A DNA stretch of 64,000 nt from Caprella mutica. Its lineage: Eukaryota > Arthropoda > Malacostraca > Amphipoda > Caprellidae. Under the pieces are notes generated by a model, which was not told the DNA's origin, did not search any database, and was given only the letters and a program-made list of their open reading frames with translations. Numbering within the stretch: position 1 is the stretch's first letter; each line of letters starts with the position of its first letter. The stretch is from contig CANNZV010000947.1 in NCBI GenBank assembly GCA_947561585.1, positions 180,896 to 244,895 on the forward strand. The letters run 5' to 3'. Of this stretch, positions 37,472 to 48,028 are shown piece by piece. The translations under genes and the position numbers were made by a program.

Positions 37472-37925
37472 AATGATATGAAGCGACACAATATCTTCAG
37501 GTAATTCGAGAGTTAATTATAAGTTACGTATTTCTTCTCTAATCTAATAACACCAGACAGAATAGGAAAGTAACGAAGCGTATCGCTTGCCGTAGAAAAT
37601 TGCATTAAAATGAGGAAGTTGGAAATATTTAGCTAGAATATTCTAGGAGCAAGTCATTCATTGAACATTTTAAAGAAATCAAAGTTATTTTTACCTGTCG
37701 AATTACAGAATTAGATGCAATCGAATGAGGTCAAAGGTCAACATTGAAATTACCTATTTAGTGAATAGCAGAAAATCATTAACAGGCAAATTGATAAACT
37801 TTCCACAATGTTTCTAGAATTTATTTCAATCTTTTTAAGACAATCCAAAATCTTAAATAAAATTCTTCAGAACCGTTGCATGTAGGTGCATATGTTAAAT
37901 TTATCTAGTTGTAAACTGTTAAGAG

Positions 37926-38363
37926 TGATCTGCGCGTTTTTAAACCTCCTCTAACCCCTAATGTCTAGTGTGCATTAATATCTTCATTTTATTATTTTGG
38001 AAATTGAACCCTCCACGGTCATTAAACAGTGATGACGTGTGCAGCACAACAAACTAACGGACTCCATAAACTACGTAACTGCTATTTATAGGTTCAATAT
38101 AGTCTTTATTTATATATAAATATATGAAGATTACTTTGAAACTCTCAGCATAAACGGCCGTAAATTAGTTTGGTATATCCGCTAGTTTGTTGTACTGCAC
38201 GCTACGTGACTGTTTACAGACATAGCAGTTGGGTTGGAAAAGGCGACAGCTAGGGGCACACTCCCTTTACATTTATATTGAAAAGTGATTAATTCCAAAA
38301 TACACACAATAAGGGACTTACGTTCGGCATAAGGGAATTAAGGAGGTTTAAAGACTCGGTAAA
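37926..38363. mobile_element. Inverted-repeat MITE, family C, copy 2
   Basis: Shares the inner inverted pair with the 8.4-kb copy (GTGCAGCACAACAAACTAAC and TCCGCTAGTTTGTTGTACTG) and the internal AAATATATGAAGATTACTTT. The terminal arms are weaker (TTTAAACCTCCT and its complement). About 440 bp. Confidence 0.75.
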
Positions 38364-38438
38364 TTGCACGGGACACAAATATATGAAGTGGAGTATTGCA
38401 TACATACAGGTGTGTGTACATGGATGGGGTGAGGAGAT

Positions 38439-38680
38439 CACCTCAGTTATCTAACTGCCTCTCCTCAGTTATCTAACTGCCTCACCTCAGTTATCTAACT
38501 GCCTCACCTCAGTTATCTAACTGCCTCACCTCAGTTATCTAACTGCCTCTCCTCAGTTATCTAACTGCTTCTCCTCAGTTATCTAACTGCCTCACCTCAG
38601 TTATCTAACTGCCTCTCCTCAGTTATCTAACTGCCTCTCCTCAGTTATCTAACTGCTTCTCCTCAGTTATCTAACTGCTG
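38439..38680 (+). repeat. Minisatellite, 22-bp monomer
   Basis: Eleven copies of CTCAGTTATCTAACTGCCTC with CACC/CTCC variants. Each unit holds a small palindrome, CAGTTATCTAACTG. The array ends 240 bp from exon a, on its downstream side in gene direction. Confidence 0.95.
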
Positions 38681-38920
38681 CTTAGGTATTTAGAATAGTT
38701 GTGTAACCGCATGAACTCGTGATGCTTTTCTCACTACTCTAAATTGTAAAACTGTTAGGTCATACCCTTACAAAATGTTAAAACTTAAAGAGATATAAAA
38801 ATACTTACAGAAAATGTTAAACCTAATTCTATAATTCTAATTATCATATTTGAAAATTATCACACACAAATGTATATGTAAAACCTAAATCGATACTCCA
38901 GAGGTTTCAATTTTACTTAC

Positions 38921-38968
38921 CAAAGTTCTTTTTTCTTCCTCATTTCTGTCGTTTGGTTTTGGTCGATT
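38921..38968 (-). CDS. JAKMIP-like coiled-coil protein, exon a (most 5' seen)
   Basis: A 48-bp micro-exon with acceptor TTCTTTTTACAG and a strong donor TTG|GTAAGTAA. In phase 0 it reads NRPKPNDRNEEEKRTL, a charged segment that joins in frame to exon b. A second phase is also open, so the reading depends on its link to exon b. It begins on a codon boundary, so further 5' exons must lie above 39 kb or outside the window. The splice borders are among the best in the window. The link to exon b across 24.5 kb is inferred from strand and phase only. Confidence 0.6.
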
Positions 38969-39832
38969 CTGTAAAAAGAACAAAAACTGTAAGAGTTAGG
39001 TAAGACAAATAATGTATATTATTATTAACAATCTAAGGATATAAAGAATATTTAAAACACTGTATTATTGGTACATATCCGTTGAAATCCATCAAAAATA
39101 ATTTAATATTATTTCAGAATATATTAAATAGTAAAACATGTTACATTCGATCATCAATGATGTTGATTTCATTAATCTTTATTCCTATATAATATATATA
39201 TATAATTATTACCTATAAATTTTTAACAATCAAAAATAATATTCTAAATATATCTCTTGTAGTTACACTTTTTAATTATATAGTGGATACTTTTTATTAA
39301 ACTACATAACCATTCAGCTCTCAACAGAGCCGGAATATATTGCCAACCATCCTTGCACAGTTAGGTCCAAGTTCAAGTTCTGGTAACACAATATGTCCTC
39401 AGGACAGTCATAAAATATGATAATTAGCAATTAAATGAATGTCCTGCGCAGCTATCCTTAGCAATTTACCTGTCCTGACCAGCTAGAGGACTAACTGTTT
39501 CGAAATATACTGAGCACACCTATTTTTGATGTAAATCATTCTTGGTAACCTTTTCTATATCTTTTAAAGGAGACTTAGTTTAAATATTGTAAACCAATGT
39601 GCGATTATTCACCAGCAACCGTACAAATGTTTTCAGGACATTCCTCCTACCTTTGTGACCCCCTGTGACGTTCCCATTGTCAGGTTCGGGTATTTGAATG
39701 TCATTAGCTACTAGACGCGATAGGATTAACGGGACAGGCTTCAGACCATTGGAATAAAGGGTAGTCAGAGCGGAAAAAGTATTGGGTAGATTAATGAACT
39801 ATAAACATTGGAAATGTCACATTGGTTATAAG
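38969..39832. other. Intron or upstream DNA, weak coding-like patch
   Basis: AT-rich to 39.3 kb. At 39,340-39,490 the words TGTCCTCAGGACAGTCAT and TGTCCTGACCAGCTAGAGGA recur. At 39,636-39,725 the plus strand has ATGTTTTCAG followed by an open stretch (DIPPTFVTPCDVPIVRFGYL) ending in TAG. Not enough to call an exon. Confidence 0.35.
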
Positions 39833-40006
39833 TAGGGTTGTGACAATATGCGTTTAAAATCAAAGATCTTAATAATATCATAGACGAAATGAAATGGTAT
39901 TGAATACTATATACTGCTGTTTTAGAACGATTGAATAGTCTTTGATTCAATCCGTTTATACTATTTTCAGGATCTATGATTTTAAACACATATTGTCACA
40001 ACCCTA
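39833..40006. mobile_element. hAT-like MITE, family F, copy 3
   Basis: Ends TAGGGTTGTGACAATATG and CATATTGTCACAACCCTA are perfect complements over at least 16 bp. Flanking GTTATAAG and GTTATGAT resemble an 8-bp target duplication. The best-preserved family F copy, at 174 bp. Confidence 0.88.
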
Positions 40007-40280
40007 GTTATGATAAACCATTACTGGTAATATTGCATAGGTAATTTTATATCATCGTTGGTAATATTAGACAGTACCATTATTTGTAATATTGCAGCCC
40101 TTTACGTATTTATGTACAGAAATTGGTAGCTTCTGGTAATATCGGTGATAGATAGAGGAGTACTTTTTAGATAGTTTATAATGACGTTGAAATGGTTATG
40201 GCAGAGTTCCATATGATTAACTCAGTATTGCATTAATTCGGTATTGGTTGGTATTAATGATGATTAACACTGTATTGACA

Positions 40281-42204
40281 CTACAAGCAAGAACAGTACC
40301 AGCAAGACCAGTACTAGAAAGACCAGTACAAGCAGGACCAGTACAAGCAAGAACAGTACCAGCAAGACCAGTACCAGCAAGACCAGTACAAGCAAGACCA
40401 GTACCAGCAAAACCAGTACAAGCAGGACCAGTACAAGCAGGACCAGTACAAGCAAGACCAATACAAGCAAGACCAGTACAAGCAAGACCTATACAAGCAA
40501 GACCAGTACAAGAAAGACTAGTACCAGCAACACCAGTACAAGCAAGACCAGTACCAGCACGACCAGTACAAGCAGGACCAGTACAAGCAAGACCAGTACA
40601 AGCAAGACCAGTACAAGCAAGACCAGTACAAGCAAGACCTATACAAGCAAGACCAGTACAAGAAAGACCAGTACCAGCAAGACCAGTACAAGCAAGACCA
40701 GTACCAGCAAGACCAGTACCAGCAAGACCAGTACAAGCAAGACCACTACCAGCAAGACCACTACCAGCAATACCAGTACAAGCAAGACCAGTACAAGCAA
40801 GACCTGTAACAGCAAGACCAGTACAAGCAAGATCAGTACAAGCAGGACCAGTACAAGCAAGACCAGTACAGGCAAGACCAGTACAGGCAAGATAAGAACA
40901 AGCAAGAACAGCACAAGCAGGACCAGTACAAGCAAGACCAGTACCAGCAAGACCTGTAACAGCAAGACCAATACAAACAAGACCAGTACCAGCAAGACAG
41001 TAGCAGCAAGACCAGTACCAGCAAGACCAGTACCAGCAAGACCAGTACAAGTAAGACCAGTACCAGCACGACCAGAACAAGCAAGACCAGTACAAGCAAG
41101 ACCAGTACAAGCAGGACCAGTACAAGCAAGACCAGTACAAGCAGGACCAGTACAAGCAAGACCAGTACAAGCAAGACCAGTACAAGCAAGATAAGTACAA
41201 GCAAGACCAGTACCAGCAAGACCTGTAACAGCAAGACCAATACAAACAAGACCAGTACAAGCAAGACAGTAGCAGCAAGACCAGTACCAGCAAGACCAGT
41301 ACAAGTAAGACCAGTACCAGCACGACCAGTACAAGCAAGACCAGTACAAGCAGGACCAGTACCAGCAAGACCTGTAACAGCAAGACCAATACAAACAAGA
41401 CCAGTACAAGCAAGACAGTAGCAGCAAGACCAGTACCAGCAAGACCAGTACCAGCAAGACCAGTACCAGCAAGACCAGTACAAGTAAGACCAGTACCAGC
41501 ACGACCAGTACAAGCAAGACCAGTACCAGCACGACCAGTACAAGCAAGACCAGTACAAGCAGGACCAGTACCAGCAAGACCTGTAACAGCAAGACCAATA
41601 CAAACAAGACCAGTACAAGCAAGACAGTAGCAGCAAGACCAGTACCAGCAAGACCAGTACCAGCAAGACCAGTACCAGCAAGACCAGTACAAGTAAGACC
41701 AGTACCAGCACGACCAGTACAAGCAAGACCAGTACAAGCAGGACCAGTACCAGCAAGACCTGTAACAGCAAGACCAATACAAACAAGACCAGTACAAGCA
41801 AGACAGTAGCAGCAAGACCAGTACCAGCAAGACCAGTACCAGCAAGACCAGTACCAGCAAGACCAGTACAAGTAAGACCAGTACCAGCACGACCAGTACA
41901 AGCAAGACCAGTACCAGCACGACCAGTACAAGCAAGACCAGTACAAGCAGGACCAGTACCAGCAAGACCTGTAACAGCAAGACCAATACAAACAAGACCA
42001 GTACAAGCAAGACAGTAGCAGCAAGACCAGTACCAGCAAGACCAGTACCAGCAAGACCAGTACCAGCAAGACCAGTACAAGTAAGACCAGTACCAGCACG
42101 ACCAGTACAAGCAAGACCAGTACAAGCAGGACCAGTACAAGCAGGACCAGTACAAGCAAGACCAGTACAAGCAAGACAGTACCAGCAAGACCAGTACCAG
42201 CAAG
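40281..42204 (+). repeat. Minisatellite, 15-bp monomer with higher-order repeats
   Basis: About 128 copies of GACCAGTACAAGCAA and variants. A marker block (ACCTGTAACAGCAAGACC) recurs at about 40,950, 41,221, 41,370, 41,579, 41,758 and 41,967, so units of roughly 150-270 bp were amplified together. A 14-bp unit (GACAGTAGCAGCAA) in each block shifts the frame. The minus strand has overlapping frames of up to 597 residues of Leu/Val or Thr/Gly/Leu repeats. They come from stop-free monomers and are not genes. Confidence 0.96.
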
Positions 42205-42604
42205 CTTTGCCAACATGTTTGACAGCATGAGCGAGTGTTTAACAACATTCGGACCACACGGAAAACAGAACACAAAATAAATTACCTTCCAAAAGATACA
42301 ACAAATCTAATTACTTTATGTGCATCTAATTATTGAAGAAAGATTTGGAACCATTCTTGAGGTACATTGCTAGTTATTCACCTTGATGCAGCTATAGATA
42401 TTAACTGAACAGTTTCCTTATTATCTAACATTGCAATCATTTTATATCTCTCTCTTTTTTTCAAATACCAAATCAATTCTAGAGTCATGTGGATATAATT
42501 TGTCATATTATCTAATTTAAATACAGATGAATATTGTGAAATATTTATTTGTTCTTGATTTAGTAATTAATGATAAAAATCGGTGAGAATGGATACAGTC
42601 TGCA

Positions 42605-42749
42605 GCGTAAGTTACGAATTGTAAGACAGTTTTATATTTTCAGTCAAATAATAGAACGCTATATTATAATTATTATGTAATTTATATTATATAGGTTTTT
42701 CTTATTATAACGAAGATGTAAAACCGACCGATAATTCGTAGCTTACCCT
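42605..42749. mobile_element. Foldback MITE, family A, copy 7
   Basis: Left arm GCGTAAGTTACGAATTGTAA. Right arm GATGTAAAACCGACCGATAA with TTCGTAGCTTACCC. AT-rich core, about 145 bp. Confidence 0.82.
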
Positions 42750-42956
42750 ACAAAAAAATTGTCTAGGATTTACAAGTTGTTCTCTTTAAGCATTTTAATC
42801 AGAGACAAATTGAGGCAAGGAAACTATCTAAACTCTTGAAAAACTTTTCCTAATCAAAAATGGTAAAGATCTACCTATCTACTTCATTAATTTCGCTTAT
42901 TCATGCTACAATTACCGCGATAAAAGGATTTTACCAACCGTTTAAACACTTTTTTT

Positions 42957-43213
42957 AAGGGCCGTACACACGTAGGGTTTTTTAAGTCTTTCGACCATTT
43001 TGCTAAGCTCCTCCTACTTTTTCCACTGGAATATAAGAAAAAACGATGTAATTGTTATTTAGTTTAGTTAGTATCAATGATACCTGCAGGTATCATGGAT
43101 ACCAACTCATAGATAGAAACAAATTGTATCGTTTTTTTAATATTCTCGTGGAAAAGTCAGGAGCTTAGCAAAATGGTGGAAAGACTTAAAAAGCCTACGT
43201 GTGTACGGCCCTT
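42957..43213. mobile_element. Foldback MITE, family B, copy 2
   Basis: Ends AAGGGCCGTACACACGTAGG and its complement. Inner arms GCTAAGCTCCTCCTACTTTT. The core TGATACCTGCAGGTATCATG is the same palindrome as in family A copy 4. Confidence 0.9.
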
Positions 43214-46199
43214 TTCAAATAGCAGATAGATCCTTTGCTCTATTTGTCCTCCAAACAGACAACATTATTATGGCGATTCTGAAATATTTAGCAAATTCTA
43301 TTTTTCTCCCAGTCTTTGTTGCGTTACTTAGTTTGAATATTTATAAAATATATCAATACTAAAGAATTGGTAGAGAAATATTGATTTATTCTACTTTTAA
43401 ATTAGTGGTGTGTAATGAATTTAATTAAAGAAGGTCTGATTATTAGTAAATAGATAAAGAAGTATGCTAAGTTTCGAGTTCATTGACGGTGAACTTGATC
43501 CATTCTTCAGAAACGATGTAAACAAATGACGTCACTCAGAGTACTGTCAAATACTATAAGTATTATTAGGTGAATATTATAAGTGAATAGAGTGTAAAAC
43601 GTAATAAAAGTATAATTTATTATAAATTAATTTCCATAAAAATGCACATTTAAATTAATAAAACCCATGGAAAATACTCTGTATGACGTCACACAGACTA
43701 TTTTCGTATGTTCCAATATTGTACTTGGTATACTTCTCTATTTATTTACTATGGTCTGATTCTTCTGTCATTTAAAAAAACCTTTTTATAAATTGGTGAT
43801 GGTATTATTTTTATGAAGTCTAAGGTCAGATGCTTCAAGAGTTTTACTTTCTTATCCTGTGTTTCCTAGAATCCAGCAGCTGTGAGATTACAAACATACA
43901 ACGTATTGACAGTTGTAATTTAAACAAAAGTTATAAAAATTAATTATCGACTCAATAACTGAAACGAAATTCATTCTAATTGAACTTTTGGAATTAATTG
44001 AACTGTAATTCTTTCTTAATTGAACAAAAATTCTACTCCAGTAACATTCGAATAAAAATGTTATATGAAAGTGATAATTTATACAATACTAAATTACGGT
44101 ATATGCATTTTGCTGAAATATTTTTAAAAAAATCAAATAACTTTGGTTGGTTATAATTTCTGATGTGAATTGGAGATGAATTGTATTTTCGGAAATAGAA
44201 TATCACTTGGTAAAATTTTACCATGTTAATTAATATAAAAGTATCGTAAAATACAGTATATTTTAAAATCCATATGGAAAAAATAGAATCGTTCTTTAAT
44301 TTAAATTAGACAACATGTGGTATAATGTCCCATAGTTAACTTGCAAACTTAACATTGACTTATACTGGAAAAAATAAAGGTGGCACTTTAAAATTAAAGA
44401 GAAATCTTATTATAATAGTGAACTAAATATTAATTTTTACATCCTATACACCAAATAAATAATAAAATTACAAAATGTTGTTTATGCAATTGCACTATAA
44501 TTAACCTTTGTAAGAAAAGTAACTAAGTAGTTATTCAGACGAATAGCAAGCAGGTCTGCAAATACAAGTCAGTCCAGTATGTCCAGAGTTCAGAATATTA
44601 CAACGTTTGACCCTTCTTTTTCTTTTCCGTATTATTTCTAGCTAGCTACAGCTCCTTCTTTGTTCTCGAAATACGAGCAACTAAAGAAAAAAAAGATGTG
44701 AAAAAGAGTACGCAAGCAACTGGTTCAGAAAAGAAACATTGACTGTGTTTTGTATCTATAGAACAGAAAGAGATACTTAGTAAGAAAATAATTTTACAAA
44801 ACCTATGCAATATATGAAAACAAATTTTGAAATTTAATAATTTTTAGAGAATTGTACAGTAAAAAAAATTTGATGGCAAAATCTAAATTGTAATGTATAT
44901 CTTTAATCAATTCTATAAATACTTATTCGTAATTCCTTTCAACCTACTACTTTACTTTTACCCACCCAATGTTTGACATGATAAAACAAGAAAAACATAT
45001 CCAAGCCGTTGAAATTAACCAACCGGGAGTCAAAGTTGGAAGAAAAATAACACACAAAATTGACCAGGGTAGTAAAAACAGAAAAATATCGCCAGCGTTC
45101 GATAAGAGTTCTAAACCGGTACAAGAACATATTGAAATACAAAAAACTAGAGAATATGACTTGCATAATACAAATGAACAAGAATAAGAATACTTAGGTA
45201 AAAGAGAATTATCCAAGTGTGTATAAAATCAATATATAAAAACTTTTGTTGAAATTATTATATATTAGCGAGCGTCAATTAATAATTAACTCACTTATTG
45301 TTTATTTATTATTATTACAGTACAGATTTCATTATATTTTCTCAAACATATATTCACATCTTACATATCCAAAGAATTAATAATATTTCTTATATTAATT
45401 GATATCAGACCTATCGTTCTGTTTCAAAGTTCAAGCTATTTAACATTTCACCGCACAGTCAGTTAAGCTCATTTCATAGCTCCTATCGAAATAACTGTTA
45501 ATTTTAGGTATTCATTGCCTAGATTATCCTCCTGTAAACCTCATTTAAAGAGTCTTAACCAATTAAGGGTTATATTCAACCCTAAGCTACTTTTCTGCCA
45601 TTTAACGGTGAACTTAATAGTTAAGTATATAATTATTACCTTCAAAAGGATTTTCTCCAACCTCCTGAGGTATGTTCAACACCAATTATATCACCGGTTC
45701 TACCGTACATTTATCAACAGAAAACTCTGTTTGGAATGAAACTAACCTATACTTTGGTGGCATTTGGCAACAATATCACCACTCAACTAAATATCTCAAA
45801 CATGCAATATTGTGGCTAGTATTCAATCGAATTTAAAAATATTTAGATAGAGAAATAATATATCTTGAACAGTAGTAGAGGATTTCATTTTTCAAATCCT
45901 GCTTTTCTAAATATACAATTCTGTTCAAATTTTCAAATGTCACTCATCAAATAAGAATCAAAAATGTAACTGAATTTAACTATATACAAGCAGTCAAAAC
46001 CTAATCAGTGAAAATGATACATCATTCCTAAAAACCCACATTTGAAGTTATGGTGGGGCCATAGATAACTAACCTGTGTCCCCTCTCAATCTTCTACGGC
46101 CCCACTATAATTTTCATCACACCATTGTCATCATTACTCATTTATTCATCATTACTCATTTCTTTGGCTCTCTCGATGATGAATAATAGTTTATCAGTA

Positions 46200-46296
46200 A
46201 CTCATCTTGAAGGAGACAAAGAAATTAGTGGCCAATGGAGTTACAAAGAACTTCAGAGTAGAAGAAATGCACAGATAGCCAAAGAGCATCTGATAA
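46200..46296 (+). CDS. Candidate plus-strand exon before the 46.3-kb array
   Basis: Coding-like sequence reading VTHLEGDKEISGQWSYKEL and then a helix with RRNAQIAKEHLIK, followed by a donor-like AAAAG|GTGAGAAA. The upstream acceptor is uncertain (ATAATAG or TTTATCAG), so the start is approximate. I do not recognise a family. Only 20 bp separate the donor-like site from the 22-bp array, repeating the exon-then-array layout seen at 19.8 kb. Confidence 0.3.
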
Positions 46297-46315
46297 AAGG
46301 TGAGAAATATTAAAA

Positions 46316-47055
46316 GTCTCCTCTCATATAGTGAGTGCTCTCCTCTCATACAGTGAGTGCTCTCCTCTCATACAGTGAGTGCTCTCCTCTCATACAGTGA
46401 GTGCTCTCCTCTCATACAGTGAGTGCTCTCCTCTCATACAGTGAGTGCTCTCCTCTCATACAGTGAGTGCTCTTCTCTCATACAGTGAGTGCTCTCCTCT
46501 CATACAGTGAGTGCTCTCCTCTCATACAGTGAGTGCTCTCCTCTCATACAGTGAGTGCTCTCCTCTCACACAGTGAGTGCTCTGCTCTCATACAGTGAGT
46601 GCTCTCCTCTCATACAGTGAGTGCTCTGCTCTCATACAGTGAGTGCTCTGTTCTCATACAGTGAGTGCTCTACTCTCATACAGTGAGTGCTCTCCTCTCA
46701 TACAGTGAGTGCTCTCCTCTCATACAGTGAGTGCTCTCCTCTCATACAGTGAGTGCTCTCCTCTCATACAGTGAGTGCTCTGCTCTCATACAGTGAGTGC
46801 TCTGCTCTCATACAGTGAGTGCTCTCCTCTCATACAGTGAGTGCTCTCCTCTCATACAGTGAGTGCTCTCATACAGTGAGTGCTCTCATACAGTGAGTGC
46901 TCTCATACAGTGAGTGCTCTCATACAGTGAGTGCTCTCATACAGTGAGTGCTCTGCTCTCATACAGTGAATGCTCTCATACAGTGAGTGCTCTCATACAG
47001 TGAGTGCTCTGCTCTCATACAGTGAGTGCTCTGCTCTCATACAGTGAGTGCAGTG
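46316..47055 (+). repeat. Minisatellite, 22-bp monomer with a 17-bp subclass
   Basis: About 34-36 copies of CTCTCATACAGTGAGTGCTC with a CT-rich joint. Between about 46,860 and 47,000 a shortened 17-bp form predominates (TGCTCTCATACAGTGAG). Variants CTCCTCTC, CTGCTCTC and CTGTTCTC mark sub-blocks. Confidence 0.95.
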
Positions 47056-47156
47056 CCCTTACTCATGCCCTCTCACTCACTCAGTGCATAACTATGACTC
47101 ACCTCGAATCTTTCCCTTCTCTTCTGCGGGGCAGACTGTTACAGGGCACAGCTATT

Positions 47157-47812
47157 AAATATATACTGAACAATATATACTGAACTGATATATACTGAAC
47201 AATATATACTGAATAATATATACTGAACAGTATATACTGAACAATATATACTGAATAATATATACTGAACAGTATATACTGAACAATATATACTGAATAA
47301 TATATACTGAACAGTATATACTGAACAATATATTCTGAACAATATATTCTGAACAATATATTCTGAACAATATATTCTGAACAATATATTCTGAACAATA
47401 TATTCTGAACAATATATACTGAACAATATATTCTGAACAATATATTCTGAACAATATATTCTGAACAATATATACTGAACAGTATATACTGAACAGTATA
47501 TACTGTTCAGTATATACTGTTCAGTATATACTGTTCAGTATATACTGTTCAGTATATACTGTTCAGTATATACTGAACAATATATTCTGAACAATATATT
47601 CTGAACAATATATTCTGAACAATATATTCTGAACAATATATTCTGAACAACATATACTGAACAGTATATACTGAACAATATATACTGAACAATATATACT
47701 GAACAATATATACTGAACAATATATACTGAACAATATATACTGAACAATATATACTGAACAATATATACTGAACAATATATACTGAACAATATATATTTA
47801 ACAATATATACT
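47157..47812 (+). repeat. Minisatellite, 14-bp monomer with inverted segment
   Basis: About 47 copies of TATATACTGAACAA and variants (TATATTCTGAACAA, TATATACTGAACAG). Between about 47,505 and 47,568 the units read TATATACTGTTCAG, the complement of the CTGAACAG form, so a short block lies in the opposite orientation. Both junctions are seamless. All three minus frames are open but are array artefacts. Confidence 0.95.
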
Positions 47813-48028
47813 AATTATATTACTAATATAAACTAAATAGTCTATGCAACAACAAAGCATTTCAATAAATATCAATCTATTAAAGGAAATTCTATTTAAT
47901 ATTTTATTAATATACACTGAATAATCCACTCAGCAACGCTAAAGGCATTCTTTTGAACTTTTCAATACATTGTCATCAACTTGAAGTGAATGTATTGAGT
48001 AATTTTAGATAGTTTGTAACTATAACTA

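Larger units (their letters stand above)
14428..38920 (-). other. 24.5-kb intron of the JAKMIP-like gene
   Basis: Lies between exons a and b, which join in phase 0. It contains eight tandem arrays of 100 bp to 2.4 kb, four family A MITEs, one family B, one family C, two family F, and other small repeats, each listed separately. That no exon is missing between a and b is inference: I searched for phase-0 exons with good borders and found none I trust. Confidence 0.55.
42205..46315. other. AT-rich stretch with two MITEs
   Basis: Family A copy 7 and family B copy 2 lie here. A plus-strand frame at 44,969-45,187 (72 residues, with basic INQPGVKVGRKITHKIDQGS) has somewhat coding-like composition but no recognised family. 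At 46,050-46,112 the arms GTGGGGCC and GGCCCCAC flank about 45 bp. Confidence 0.45.

Noticed and set aside
40217..42275. Overlapping minus-strand ORFs of 480-597 residues
   Set aside because: They are translations of a 15-bp tandem repeat that lacks stops in several frames at once; no non-repeat domain is present.
44947..45216. Minus-strand 89-residue hydrophobic ORF and overlapping plus frame
   Set aside because: The hydrophobic frame is antisense to a Lys/Gln-rich plus frame; neither has splice context or a recognised domain.
47099..47804. Minus-strand ORFs reading IYCSVYIVQYILFS
   Set aside because: Produced by the 14-bp array in all three frames.
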